Positions 15,594 through 24,160 of a DNA stretch of 64,000 nt are shown here, in pieces (the first letter of the stretch is position 1; each line of letters opens with the position of its first letter). A model generated the notes under the pieces. That model was not told the origin of the DNA. It searched no databases and was given only the letters and a program-made list of their open reading frames with translations. The position numbers and the translations under genes were made by a program. Source of the stretch: Hyphomicrobiales bacterium. Its GTDB lineage: Bacteria > Pseudomonadota > Alphaproteobacteria > Parvibaculales > Parvibaculaceae. The stretch is taken from the NCBI GenBank assembly GCA_016124805.1, contig WGND01000001.1, positions 434,001 to 498,000 of the forward strand, in the 5' to 3' direction.

Positions 15594-17084
15594 TCACTTG
15601 TAGGTGGCGAGCAGATAGGCGGCAAGGTCCTGCTTCTTTTCTTCGCTCATGGGAAAGGCAGGCATGTTGCCGGGCGGCGTGGTGAGAAGCGCCACCAGAT
15701 CATCTGCCGAATAACGCGCCGGCAGATTGGCAAGCGTCACCAGCGGTTTGCCATTGGCGGCATAGTGGCAGGATTTGCAGCCCGTCGTTGCAAAGGCGTT
15801 CTCGCCCCGCGCGATGGCAATGCTGCTGTCTGCCATATCGTTTTCAGCAGGAGCGGTCTCCTCGGCGAGTGAGGCAGGTGCCGCGGTTTCACTTGCGGCG
15901 CTGTCGGCTCCATAGCTGATGCGGTAAATGGCACCGGCATAATCATCCGACACATAGATCGCCCCATCGGGGCCGCGTGTTGTATCGACCGGGCGGCCAA
16001 TGGCGCTTTCATCGACCACAAATCCGGTGAGGAAGGGCGTCATGGTAATTTCGCCCTGATCATCCCAATGCAGCGTGACGATTTCATAGCCCGACTTGCT
16101 GGAGCGGTTCCATGAGCCATGAAAGGTCACAAGTGCCGTGTTCGCCAGACCAGGCAACGCGTCGGGGCCCTGAAACTTGATCGAGAGCGGGGCGACATGG
16201 GCGGGAAAGCTGAAAGCTGGCGGCACGGCATCGGCAATGCGCGGATCGGGCGTCGTCCCGAAATCAGGATCGGGCACATTATTGCCGTTGAGATAGGGCC
16301 AGCCATAGAACTTGCCCTGCTCAATCTGGTTGAGTTCGCAGGGCGGAAAATTGTCGCCCAGAAGATCGCGGCCATTGTCGACGCCATACATCAGGCCCGT
16401 TTTCGGGTCCCAGTCCCAGCCGACCGTATTGCGCAGGCCAGAGGCATAGGTTTGCAGTTCGGAGCCATCCGGCTTGAAGCGCATCATGACGGCGCGTTCG
16501 GTTTCCTCGATGCAGACATTGCAGCTTGAGCCGACCTGCATGTAGATCCAGCCGTCAGGCCCCTGGCGCAGGGTGCGCGTCCAGTGATTGCCGCCGCCGG
16601 GAATGCCGGTGATGATGCGTTCAAGGGGGCCGGTGACTTCACCGGTTGCTTCGTCGAAAGGCACGCGGGCCACGGCATCGGTTTCGCCGACATAGAGATA
16701 GCCATTCACGATTTCGATGCCATGCGGGCGATTGAGATCAGAGAGCAGCACGCGGGTGGCGCCCCCCCGGCCCGTGCCGTCCTTATCGGCGCCAATAAGC
16801 ACGATCTCGCCCTTGCGTGGCACGGACACCAGCAGATCGCCGGCGCTTGTCCAGCGCATGATGCGGGCGTTGCCGAGGCCGCTTGCATAGATGCTGAGTT
16901 CGTAGCCATCAGGCAGCTTCAGCGTTTCGCGCAGCTTTGCTTCCGGCGTGGCCTCGATGCCCCAGCCGAAAAGGGAATTCATCATGGGGGCGTTGACCGT
17001 CCAGGTTTTTGGCCAGAAAAGCCAGATCCCGACAATGGCGATCACTAAAAGACCCAGTATCCCGGTCAGTATTTTGCGCAGCAT
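15594..17084 (-). CDS. Sorbosone/soluble-glucose-dehydrogenase-like beta-propeller protein fused to a c-type cytochrome
   Basis: A 496-residue exported protein. Residues 1-22 form a signal or anchor helix (MLRKILTGILGLLVIAIVGIW). Residues about 45-385 resemble the PQQ-dependent sugar dehydrogenase propeller (LPDGYELSIYASGL, LNRPHGIEIV, GLRNTVGWDW, DNFPPCELNQI, FHGSWNRSSKSGYE, GPDGAIYVSDDY). The last 90 residues are a cytochrome c domain with CKSCH (Cys436, Cys439, His440) and a likely Met ligand in NMPAFPM (474 or 479). It should oxidise a sugar or alcohol in the periplasm and pass electrons to its own heme. The substrate is unknown. GGGGGA precedes the chosen start; the gene lies between pabB and a hydrolase gene on the same strand. 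Confidence 0.87.
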   Translation of the reverse strand: MLRKILTGILGLLVIAIVGIWLFWPKTWTVNAPMMNSLFGWGIEATPEAKLRETLKLPDGYELSIYASGLGNARIMRWTSAGDLLVSVPRKGEIVLIGADKDGTGRGGATRVLLSDLNRPHGIEIVNGYLYVGETDAVARVPFDEATGEVTGPLERIITGIPGGGNHWTRTLRQGPDGWIYMQVGSSCNVCIEETERAVMMRFKPDGSELQTYASGLRNTVGWDWDPKTGLMYGVDNGRDLLGDNFPPCELNQIEQGKFYGWPYLNGNNVPDPDFGTTPDPRIADAVPPAFSFPAHVAPLSIKFQGPDALPGLANTALVTFHGSWNRSSKSGYEIVTLHWDDQGEITMTPFLTGFVVDESAIGRPVDTTRGPDGAIYVSDDYAGAIYRISYGADSAASETAAPASLAEETAPAENDMADSSIAIARGENAFATTGCKSCHYAANGKPLVTLANLPARYSADDLVALLTTPPGNMPAFPMSEEKKQDLAAYLLATYK

Positions 17085-17112
17085 GCTTTTATCCCCCGAT
17101 GATGTCTGGATG

Positions 17113-18222
17113 TTATTTGGTGCTTGGCGGCGCCGGGGCAAGGGCCTCGGGCGACTTGCTGGTGCAGCCTTCACATTCGCGCGCTTCCAGACGCGAGAGA
17201 GGGCCACGCGGTTTGCCACCGGGCCCGCCCGATGTGACCGGCATGATCTGGGCATTGAGAAAATCCAGAATGAGATCCTTCACCATGGGGGCCTGCGAAT
17301 AGGCAATCTGGTGGCCGATGCCGGCATAGGAATGAAGCTTGGCGCGGGGCATCAATGTCATGAGCTGGTCGGCATGGCTGAAAGGCACCGTGGCGTCATC
17401 CTCGCCCCACACCACAAGAACCGGCCGGGTTGACCGCCCTGCCTTGCGATAGGCTTCGACCGCACCGGCAAAGGGATAATTACGCAGGGTGGAGAGCAGC
17501 GCATCGCCATAGCCGCGCCATTCAAGCTGCCGGTCGAAATTTGCCAGAAAGGCGGTCGGGTCGGGGGCATATCTGGCTTCTTCGGCAGCGGCATCATGGA
17601 AGATGCGCAGACCGAAAAGCCGCACGATCCAGTCACCGATGAGCGGGCGCATCAGCATTTCGGCGCTTTTGGGGCTGGCGGTGCCAAGGCCTGCAGGCGC
17701 GATCAGGGTGAGCGACCGGACCTGTTCGGGATGGGCGGCTGCAAAGATGGTGGCGATGGCCCCACCCATCGAATAGCCCACGAGATCGACGCGGCGGTCG
17801 ATCTTCAGCGCCTTGAGCAATTCGCGCAGCTGGCGGTCCATCAGTTCGGCGTCATATTTGACGGCGGGACGATCTGAAAAGCCGCGACCGTAATTATCAT
17901 AGGTCAGGACCCGGTAACCCGCCTCTGTCAGGGGGGTGATGTAGTCATCCCAGACAAAGGACGGCACGGAGAAGCCATGAATCAGGACCACAAGCGTTCC
18001 GTCTTCGGGGCCTGACAGCCGGTAATGGACCGTGCCGTCGGGCAGGTCGATGAAGCTGTGGGCAAGGCCGCTCTCGATCAATTGATCGCGGGCCGTTGCG
18101 TCAAGTACGGGTCTGGCCCGACCGGCCGCCCAGAAGCTCATGAACATGATCAAACTTATCGCCGCAGTCAGAACTGCCGCGCCTTTTATGAATGCCGTTA
18201 GAAAGCGCCAGAATGAATACAT
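17113..18222 (-). CDS. Alpha/beta hydrolase with an N-terminal membrane anchor
   Basis: A 369-residue protein. The N-terminus has one hydrophobic helix (about 6-34), so the enzyme is membrane-anchored or exported. The hydrolase core has the oxyanion HGF loop (VVLIHGFSVPSFVWD), nucleophile Ser151 in GYSMGG, an acid in WGEDDATVP and the catalytic His in GIGHQIAYS. A 45-residue Pro/Gly-rich tail contains two cysteines (CEGC). Start at ATG 18222; a GTG two codons upstream is possible. No strong ribosome-binding site is seen. Substrate unknown; ester, lactone or epoxide cleavage is possible. It lies 28 bp upstream of the sugar-dehydrogenase-like gene, and the two may form one unit (a lactone product would fit, inference). 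Confidence 0.85.
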   Translation of the reverse strand: MYSFWRFLTAFIKGAAVLTAAISLIMFMSFWAAGRARPVLDATARDQLIESGLAHSFIDLPDGTVHYRLSGPEDGTLVVLIHGFSVPSFVWDDYITPLTEAGYRVLTYDNYGRGFSDRPAVKYDAELMDRQLRELLKALKIDRRVDLVGYSMGGAIATIFAAAHPEQVRSLTLIAPAGLGTASPKSAEMLMRPLIGDWIVRLFGLRIFHDAAAEEARYAPDPTAFLANFDRQLEWRGYGDALLSTLRNYPFAGAVEAYRKAGRSTRPVLVVWGEDDATVPFSHADQLMTLMPRAKLHSYAGIGHQIAYSQAPMVKDLILDFLNAQIMPVTSGGPGGKPRGPLSRLEARECEGCTSKSPEALAPAPPSTK

Positions 18223-18424
18223 GATCACGGTATGACATACCGGGGCGTCAATCGTCCCGGTTGGGGCAGTCTAGTGTGTGGGAGCCGCTACGACAATTGA
18301 TCCGCGCGGCTGATATGTGGCGGTCAAGCCGCCCTGCTCGCTTGCAGATATCATGAATTATAGGCTTTATGGCGTCAGAATGGTTCGCCATCACATGAAT
18401 GAATGGCACAAAAGGGAGAAAACC

Positions 18425-19228
18425 ATGCAGAACGCCTTCAAGGACCAGATGCTCGCGGGCAAGGTCGCCTTTGTGGCCGGTGCCTCCAGCGGTATCAATT
18501 TGGGCATCGCGCAGCATTTTGCGCGTCAGGGTGCCAAGGTGGTGGTGATCAGCCGCAGCTATGAAAAAATCATCGCTGCCGCGCAGACCATGACAGATGA
18601 AGGCCATTCGGCCATGGGCATCGCTGCCGATGTGCGCGATTTTGCATCGGTGGATGCGGCCTTCAAGCAGGCGCATGACAGTTTTGGCAAGGTCGATATC
18701 GTCATCTCCGGTGCAGCGGGCAATTTCGTGGCCCCGGCGCTTGGCATGTCATCGAATGGTTTCAAAACTGTCGTCGATATAGACCTCATCGGCACCTTCA
18801 ATGTGCTGCGGGCTTCGTTCCAGTATCTCAACAAGCCCGGTGCCTCGCTGATCTCGATTACGGCGCCTCAGGCTGTCAATCCGATGATGTTTCAGGCCCA
18901 TGTCTGCGCCGCCAAGGCGGGCATCAACATGCTGACCAAATGTCTGGCGATGGAATGGGGTCCGGCTGGCGTCCGCGTGAACGCGATTTCGCCTGGTCCC
19001 ATTGGTGACACGGAAGGCATGGCGCGTCTTGCCCCGACGCCTGAAATGGAAGCCGCCGTCAAGGCCCGCATTGCGCTGCGCGGCTATGGCGAAAAGCGCG
19101 ATATTGCCGATACGGCGCTGTTCCTGTCGACGGATAATGCCCGTTACATCACCGGCTCCATCATTGATTGCGATGGCGGCTCCAAGCTTGGCGATGCCGG
19201 GCCTGACGCGCTTGGCGAATTCAAGTGA
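18425..19228 (+). CDS. SDR-family oxidoreductase of the 2,4-dienoyl-CoA reductase type
   Basis: A 267-residue SDR with the cofactor loop VAFVAGASSGINLGIA. The usual YxxxK is replaced by VCAAK (Val160, Lys164), and the segment HVCAAKAGINMLTK..AMEWGP..VRVN..SPGPI..TEG closely follows peroxisomal and mitochondrial 2,4-dienoyl-CoA reductases, which also lack the canonical tyrosine. It probably reduces 2,4-dienoyl-CoA with NADPH during degradation of polyunsaturated fatty acids. GGGAG seven bases before ATG 18425 supports the start. A small HTH gene follows after six bases. Confidence 0.85.
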   Translation: MQNAFKDQMLAGKVAFVAGASSGINLGIAQHFARQGAKVVVISRSYEKIIAAAQTMTDEGHSAMGIAADVRDFASVDAAFKQAHDSFGKVDIVISGAAGNFVAPALGMSSNGFKTVVDIDLIGTFNVLRASFQYLNKPGASLISITAPQAVNPMMFQAHVCAAKAGINMLTKCLAMEWGPAGVRVNAISPGPIGDTEGMARLAPTPEMEAAVKARIALRGYGEKRDIADTALFLSTDNARYITGSIIDCDGGSKLGDAGPDALGEFK

Positions 19229-19234
19229 GGTGAT

Positions 19235-19600
19235 GTGGCGCTTTTCTTCGATCAAAGCTGGTTTGATGAAAGGCTCGCCCGGCAGGGCAAGTCCCGCGAT
19301 GATGTCGCCGAGGCCTTGCGCCTTTCGCGTGAAGCGGTCGATGAAATCTTCAAGGATCAGCGCGAGCTCTCACCCAATCAGGTGACGATGCTCGCGCGGG
19401 TCATTGGCGCGCCGCTGGATGAAGTGGTCTCGCGCGCCGGTATCGCCACGCCCATGCCGCCGGCAGTAGTACCTGCCGCACCCGAAAATGCAGTTCTGCT
19501 CGCCAAGCTTGAGGCCGTCGAGCAGCGTCTTATCCGCATGGAGCGGGCGATTGCGGATATGCAGTCGCTCATTCTTGCGACGCGGCATGATGAGACGTGA
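19235..19600 (+). CDS. Small Cro/CI-type HTH protein with C-terminal coiled coil
   Basis: A 121-residue protein starting at GTG with GAGG just upstream. Residues about 9-66 look like a Cro/CI helix-turn-helix (RDDVAEALRLSREAVDEIFKDQRELSPNQV..LARVIG). A Pro/Ala linker and a C-terminal heptad-like helix follow (LLAKLEAVEQRLIRMERAIADMQSL). It is likely a small regulator or an oligomeric accessory protein; the target is unknown. It lies six bases after the dienoyl-CoA reductase-like gene and is surely co-transcribed with it. Confidence 0.75.
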   Translation: MALFFDQSWFDERLARQGKSRDDVAEALRLSREAVDEIFKDQRELSPNQVTMLARVIGAPLDEVVSRAGIATPMPPAVVPAAPENAVLLAKLEAVEQRLIRMERAIADMQSLILATRHDET

Positions 19601-19615
19601 GGCTGCGGGGCTGAC

Positions 19616-19957
19616 TTAAAGCGTGCTGACGGCTTTTTTTCCTGCATTGGCGGCATGGCGCGTCTCGGGCAGGGTGTCGGCCTTGCCATAGGCGCTGGTG
19701 GCTTCATTGGCGCGGCGGACGCGACGCAAGGGGTCGCGCGGCCAGTTGCCGACCTGATCAATGAACTGGGTGAGAAACCCTGCCGCAGGCCGCAGCTCGG
19801 CCCGGGTCAGTGATTTGGCGGCGGCGGAGGCGCGGCTCGTTTCCCGATCTGAACCGGAAACCGGCACCAGCGCGCGGGACGGCTCATCGGGCAAATCTGG
19901 CCGATTTGTGCGGGTTTGTGGGGCCTGCGGCCTGCCAATTTTCTCAATTCTGCTCAT
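19616..19957 (-). CDS. Small conserved hypothetical protein (alphaproteobacterial type)
   Basis: A 113-residue, basic, probably unstructured N-terminal region followed by AAGFLTQFIDQ...RRVRRANEATSAYGKAD. This layout (short FL-x-Q-hydrophobic helix, then Arg-rich, then A-x-x-AY) recurs in small uncharacterised proteins of Alphaproteobacteria as I remember them. No domain of known function. The ribosome-binding site is weak, so the gene is supported mainly by that pattern. It converges with the HTH gene. Confidence 0.55.
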   Translation of the reverse strand: MSRIEKIGRPQAPQTRTNRPDLPDEPSRALVPVSGSDRETSRASAAAKSLTRAELRPAAGFLTQFIDQVGNWPRDPLRRVRRANEATSAYGKADTLPETRHAANAGKKAVSTL

Positions 19958-20012
19958 TTTGAAGCATTCATTCCTTGCTTTGAGCCTTGTTCAGCAAGAA
20001 CTCTGCCAGCCA

Positions 20013-20028
20013 TTTACTCCCTGTTAAC
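20013..20028. promoter_or_regulatory. Near-match CtrA box upstream of the GGDEF/EAL gene
   Basis: TTTA, seven bases, then TTAAC: one mismatch from the full CtrA box. It lies between two divergent genes, about 190 bp before the GGDEF/EAL start and 56 bp from the small hypothetical gene. Confidence 0.3.
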
Positions 20029-20218
20029 CCCAAAAGAAGACAGCCGCCGGATATGAAAATATCCATGCAGTACGGAGGCTTAGGAGACGGGGGACTTTCA
20101 GCTTTTTTAAGACCTTGCCCGCCATGATGGCTTTCTGGGCAAAGGGAAGATGTGCATTTCACTTGCCCCAGATTGCTTCAGAAGAAGCTGTAAAATTGAA
20201 TGCAAGATGGTGGTAGCG

Positions 20219-21973
20219 ATGACGCAGGACGCGGCACATACACAACGACCTGATGAGGGACGCAGTCTCACAGGTTTTCTCGATCCCAAAGGGGATCTCA
20301 CCGGGCGGGCCATTGGCGCGGTGGGCGATGTGGCCTATCAATGGAATATCGCCGATGACAGGCTTGCCTGGGGGCCGGGTGTCACCACGCTTTTCGGCAT
20401 TTCGGATATTGAGACTGTTTCAAGCCAGCGCGGGCTGGCAGCGCGCATTGAAGCCTATAATGGCGCCACGCGGCATGAAACATTTCTGGCCACACAGTCG
20501 GGTACCTCTCCCTCAGGGACGCCCTACCATCTTGAATATAAAATCCGCGATGATTTTGGCGGCATGCGCTGGGTTGAGGATCGTGGCCGCTGGTTTGGCG
20601 ATGAAAATGGGCGCGCCATTTTTGCGGTTGGGGTGCTGCGGTCCATTGACGAGCGTTACAAGCGTGAGCAGCAGCTGATCCAGCTTTCCACCTACGATGA
20701 GCTGACGGGTCTGTTGAACCGTGCGCGGCTCAAATCCGTGCTTGATGATGTGCTGGCCAATGCCGGCAGCAATAAAACAGGGTCGGCCTATCTGCTGCTG
20801 GCGATCGACAATCTGGCGCATATCAATGATGCTTTCGGCTTTGATGTGGCCGATGAAGTGATTGTCGGCGTGGCCGAGCGCCTGCGCCAGATCGCCCGGC
20901 GTGGCGATGGGCTGGGGCGCTATGCCGGCAATAAATTCGGTCTGGTGTTGCGCAATTGTGCGGAAAGCCAGTTGCCTGCTGTGTCGCGCCGTCTGCTGGA
21001 TCATGTGCGGAGCGAGGTGATTTCGACATCGCGCGGGCCTGTCGCTGCAACCATTTCAGCCGGTGCCATTGCGCTGCCGCAGCATGCCAATAATGTTGAA
21101 CAGGCGCTCGCCCGCACAGAAGAAGCGCTTGTCGCTGCCAAGCAGCTCGTGCAGGACAGTTTTGTCATCTTCAAGCCATGCCGTGAGCGCGAAAATAACC
21201 GCAGCCGCAACATCAAGGTGGCAGACGAACTGATCGCGGCCCTGAATGAGCGCCGCATCCGTCTTGCCTATCAGCCTGTTGTAAGCGCCCATACCGGCGT
21301 GGCGATCATGTATGAATCGCTGCTGCGGATGGAGCAGCCGGACGGAACCATTCTGCCCGCCTTCAGTTTTGTGCCGCTGGCAGAAAAGCTCGGTCTGATC
21401 GGGCTTCTTGATTTCCGGGCGATGGAACTTGCCGTTGAGACGCTGCGCGAAAATCCCGACATCAAACTGTCGCTCAACGTCTCCGGGCGTACCACCGGCG
21501 ATCGCATGTGGCGCGAAACACTCACCGCGCAATTGCAATCGGACCGCAGGCTTGCCGAGCGTCTGGTGATCGAGATTACCGAAACCGTTGCGATGGAAGA
21601 GATTGCGGAACTCGATAATTTCTTTGCCAGCTTCCGCGAGATGGGCTGCAAGATCGCCATTGATGATTTCGGTGCGGGCTATACTTCGTTCCGCAATCTG
21701 CGAAGCATGGATGTCGATCTGGTGAAGATCGATGGCTCCTATATCGAGAATATTGTGAATAATCGCGACAACCAGCTCTTCGTGCGGACGCTGGTGGAGC
21801 TTGCGCATAATTTCAATCTGCCCACGATTGCCGAATGGGTGGACAGTCCCGAAGAGGTCGCGCTTTGTCGTGAGCTTGGCGTGGATTATTTGCAGGGATT
21901 TTATCTCGGCAAGCCGGAGCTCACCATTGCCAGGGAAGAGGCGCGCGACTGTTTTGCACAGGCACGCGCCTGA
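20219..21973 (+). CDS. PAS-GGDEF-EAL protein; probable c-di-GMP phosphodiesterase
   Basis: A protein of about 584 residues in three parts: a PAS-like sensor (about 30-145), a GGDEF domain (about 155-330) and an EAL domain (about 340-580). The diguanylate cyclase signature is degenerate (AGNKF in place of GGDEF), so that domain should be inactive or only bind nucleotide. The EAL domain keeps its catalytic set: YESLLR, SLNVS, EITET, DDFGAGYTS, KIDGS, AEWV and LQGF. The net activity should therefore be c-di-GMP breakdown. No membrane segment. Start uncertain: ATG 20219 follows GGTGG, with an in-frame ATG at 20207. Neighbour of phaR but on the opposite strand. Confidence 0.88.
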   Translation: MTQDAAHTQRPDEGRSLTGFLDPKGDLTGRAIGAVGDVAYQWNIADDRLAWGPGVTTLFGISDIETVSSQRGLAARIEAYNGATRHETFLATQSGTSPSGTPYHLEYKIRDDFGGMRWVEDRGRWFGDENGRAIFAVGVLRSIDERYKREQQLIQLSTYDELTGLLNRARLKSVLDDVLANAGSNKTGSAYLLLAIDNLAHINDAFGFDVADEVIVGVAERLRQIARRGDGLGRYAGNKFGLVLRNCAESQLPAVSRRLLDHVRSEVISTSRGPVAATISAGAIALPQHANNVEQALARTEEALVAAKQLVQDSFVIFKPCRERENNRSRNIKVADELIAALNERRIRLAYQPVVSAHTGVAIMYESLLRMEQPDGTILPAFSFVPLAEKLGLIGLLDFRAMELAVETLRENPDIKLSLNVSGRTTGDRMWRETLTAQLQSDRRLAERLVIEITETVAMEEIAELDNFFASFREMGCKIAIDDFGAGYTSFRNLRSMDVDLVKIDGSYIENIVNNRDNQLFVRTLVELAHNFNLPTIAEWVDSPEEVALCRELGVDYLQGFYLGKPELTIAREEARDCFAQARA

Positions 21974-21990
21974 TTCTTATTTGCTGACGA

Positions 21991-22605
21991 TTATTTCTTG
22001 GCCAGCGTTTCGAGCTGTTCCTGCATCAGCGCGATCTGCCGCTTGAGTTCATCAAGCTGGGCATCGGCATTTTCCTTTGGCGCAGCTGATGCGCCTTCCT
22101 TGTCCTCGGTGCTGCCTGATGACCCGCCTGAGCGCGGCACGAAGGGCGCAAACATGCGCATGGCACTGTCAAAGACGGACAGGTTCCGCTTGATCTGGTC
22201 TTCGAGCAGCGCCAGACGCTCCGTGCCCCCAAAGGCGGAACTCATGCGATGGCGCATTTTTTCCTGTTCCTTGGCGAACGTGTCCATGCTGAGTTCCAGA
22301 TAGGATGGCACAAAGCCCTGCAGGCTGTTGCCATAGAAGCCAATCAGCTGGCGGAGGAATTTGATAGGCAACAGGCTTTGGCCCTTCTTGTTTTCCTCTT
22401 CAAAAATGATCTGGGCCAGAACCGAACGGGTGATGTCCTCCCCTGTCTTGGCATCATGGACCGTGAATTCCTTGCCTTCTTTCACCATCTTGCAGAGATG
22501 ATCGAGTGTCACGTAGCTTGAAGTGGCGGTGTTATAAAGGCGCCGGTTGGCGTATTTCTTGATGACGATAACGTCGTCATCCGTTGAAGCGGTCTTTTTG
22601 GCCAC
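21991..22605 (-). CDS. phaR: PHB synthesis repressor PhaR
   Basis: A 204-residue protein with the PhaR N-terminal DNA-binding region (VIVIKKYANRRLYNTATSSYVTLDHLCKMVKEG, residues about 12-45), the PHB/DNA-binding accumulation regulatory repeats (LLPIKFLRQLIGFYGNSLQGFVPSYLELSM) and a charged C-terminal helix. In related bacteria PhaR represses phasin and PHB genes and is released by binding nascent PHB. It is divergent from phaA-phaB, as is common. TGC-rich elements in the shared region may be its own sites. Confidence 0.96.
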   Translation of the reverse strand: MAKKTASTDDDVIVIKKYANRRLYNTATSSYVTLDHLCKMVKEGKEFTVHDAKTGEDITRSVLAQIIFEEENKKGQSLLPIKFLRQLIGFYGNSLQGFVPSYLELSMDTFAKEQEKMRHRMSSAFGGTERLALLEDQIKRNLSVFDSAMRMFAPFVPRSGGSSGSTEDKEGASAAPKENADAQLDELKRQIALMQEQLETLAKK

Positions 22606-22787
22606 GCCTAATTCTCACTTGTTTCTAGGGACCGATCTTTGCCGGTCGCTGCGATAAATGGTCATGGTTCATGCCCGAACCGGCTGCCCCAGCCTTGCAT
22701 AGAGAGGCTTTGCGACAGCTTAAGAGCCCGGGCCTGTCATCTGAAGGTCATTCTGGGCCTGTCCTGCTGCATCGCGCAAGTCCCCGT

Positions 22788-22798
22788 TTGCACTGCAC
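22788..22798. promoter_or_regulatory. TTGC-N3-GCAC element between phaR and phaA (possible PhaR site)
   Basis: TTGC-ACT-GCAC is one base from the TTGC-N3-GCAA palindromes found between ccr and ecm. A second TGC-rich stretch (CTGCTGCATCGCGCAA) lies about 20 bp upstream. PhaR of Paracoccus and Rhodobacter is reported to bind TGC-rich or CTGC-N3-GCAG sites. Confidence 0.4.
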
Positions 22799-22892
22799 AG
22801 AAAGCCATTTGCTCCGGCCTGCCCTTGGCGTTAGGTTCGTTCAGCACAAAATTCTGCCTGTTCGAACAGGCCCCAAGCGAGGATTAATCAGC

Positions 22893-24083
22893 ATGAGCAA
22901 CCCTGCCACGCAAGTCGTTATCGTTGGCGCTGCCCGCACCCCTGTCGGGTCATTTAACGGCGCTTTTGCCTCCCTTCCCGCCCATGAACTGGGCCGCATT
23001 GCCATTGAAGGCGCGTTGGACCGCGCCGGTGTGGACAAGGCCAATGTGTCGGAAGTGATCCTGGGACAGGTTCTGCAGGCCGGACAGGGGCAGAACCCGG
23101 CCCGGCAGGCCGCCATCAATTCCGGCATGCCGGTTGAAGTGCCCGCCTGGGGCGTGAACCAGCTTTGTGGCTCGGGTCTGCGCAGTGTGGCGCTCGGCTA
23201 TCAGGCCATCCTCAATGGTGACAGCGATATCGTCGTCGCGGGTGGTCAGGAAAGCATGAGCATGGCGCCGCATGCGGCCCATCTGCGCTCCGGCAAGAAA
23301 ATGGGTGATCTGGAATTTGTCGACACCATGATCACGGACGGCCTCTGGGATGCGTTCAATGGCTATCATATGGGTCAGACGGCGGAAAATATCGCGGCGC
23401 GCTGGCAGCTTACACGCGCTGAACAGGACTCATTCGCCGTTGCCTCACAGAACAAGGCCGAAGCCGCGCAGACATCGGGTCGTTTCAAGGATGAAATCGT
23501 TCCGGTCACGATCAAGGGTCGCAAGGGCGATACCGTCATTTCCGAAGATGAATTCATCAAGCATGGTGTGACGATTGAAGGCATCAGCGGTCTCAAGCCT
23601 GCCTTCCAGCGTGAAGGCGGAACGGTGACAGCGGCCAATGCCAGCGGCATCAATGACGGTGCAGCCGCCGTTGTGCTCATGAGCGCGGACCGCGCGGCCA
23701 AGGAAGGCAAGAAGGTTCTGGCCCGCATCGTTTCCTGGGCGCAGGCCGGTGTTGATCCGGCCATCATGGGCACAGGCCCCATTCCGGCCTCGCGCGCGGC
23801 GCTGAAGAAAGCCGGCTGGAGTGTCGATGATCTTGATCTGGTTGAAGCCAATGAAGCCTTTGCGGCGCAGGCGCTCGCCGTGAACAAGGATCTCGGCTGG
23901 GATACGGCCAAGGTCAATGTGAATGGCGGTGCCATTGCCATCGGTCATCCGATCGGGGCGTCAGGCGCGCGCGTGCTTGTGACGCTGCTTCATGAAATGG
24001 AAAAGCGCGATGCCAAGAAGGGCCTTGCGACACTTTGCATCGGCGGCGGCATGGGCATTGCCATGTGCATAGAGCGGGATTAA
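22893..24083 (+). CDS. phaA: Acetyl-CoA acetyltransferase
   Basis: A 396-residue biosynthetic thiolase condensing two acetyl-CoA to acetoacetyl-CoA. Catalytic residues: Cys92 ([10 protein letters not shown]), His352 ([10 protein letters not shown]) and Cys382 (LCIGGGMG). [17 protein letters not shown] and [16 protein letters not shown] are classic PhaA features. Start at 22893 by homology, with GAGG 11 bases upstream. It is followed by phaB 77 bp downstream and divergent from phaR; feeds PHB synthesis and the EMC pathway. Confidence 0.96.
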   Translation: MSNPATQVVIVGAARTPVGSFNGAFASLPAHELGRIAIEGALDRAGVDKANVSEVILGQVLQAGQGQNPARQAAINSGMPVEVPAWGVNQLCGSGLRSVALGYQAILNGDSDIVVAGGQESMSMAPHAAHLRSGKKMGDLEFVDTMITDGLWDAFNGYHMGQTAENIAARWQLTRAEQDSFAVASQNKAEAAQTSGRFKDEIVPVTIKGRKGDTVISEDEFIKHGVTIEGISGLKPAFQREGGTVTAANASGINDGAAAVVLMSADRAAKEGKKVLARIVSWAQAGVDPAIMGTGPIPASRAALKKAGWSVDDLDLVEANEAFAAQALAVNKDLGWDTAKVNVNGGAIAIGHPIGASGARVLVTLLHEMEKRDAKKGLATLCIGGGMGIAMCIERD

Positions 24084-24160
24084 TTGCAGACTGATTTTAT
24101 AATTGGAATGCCGGGCGGTTTAACGCATTGGCGACGACGGGAACCAGGACAGGGATTTTC

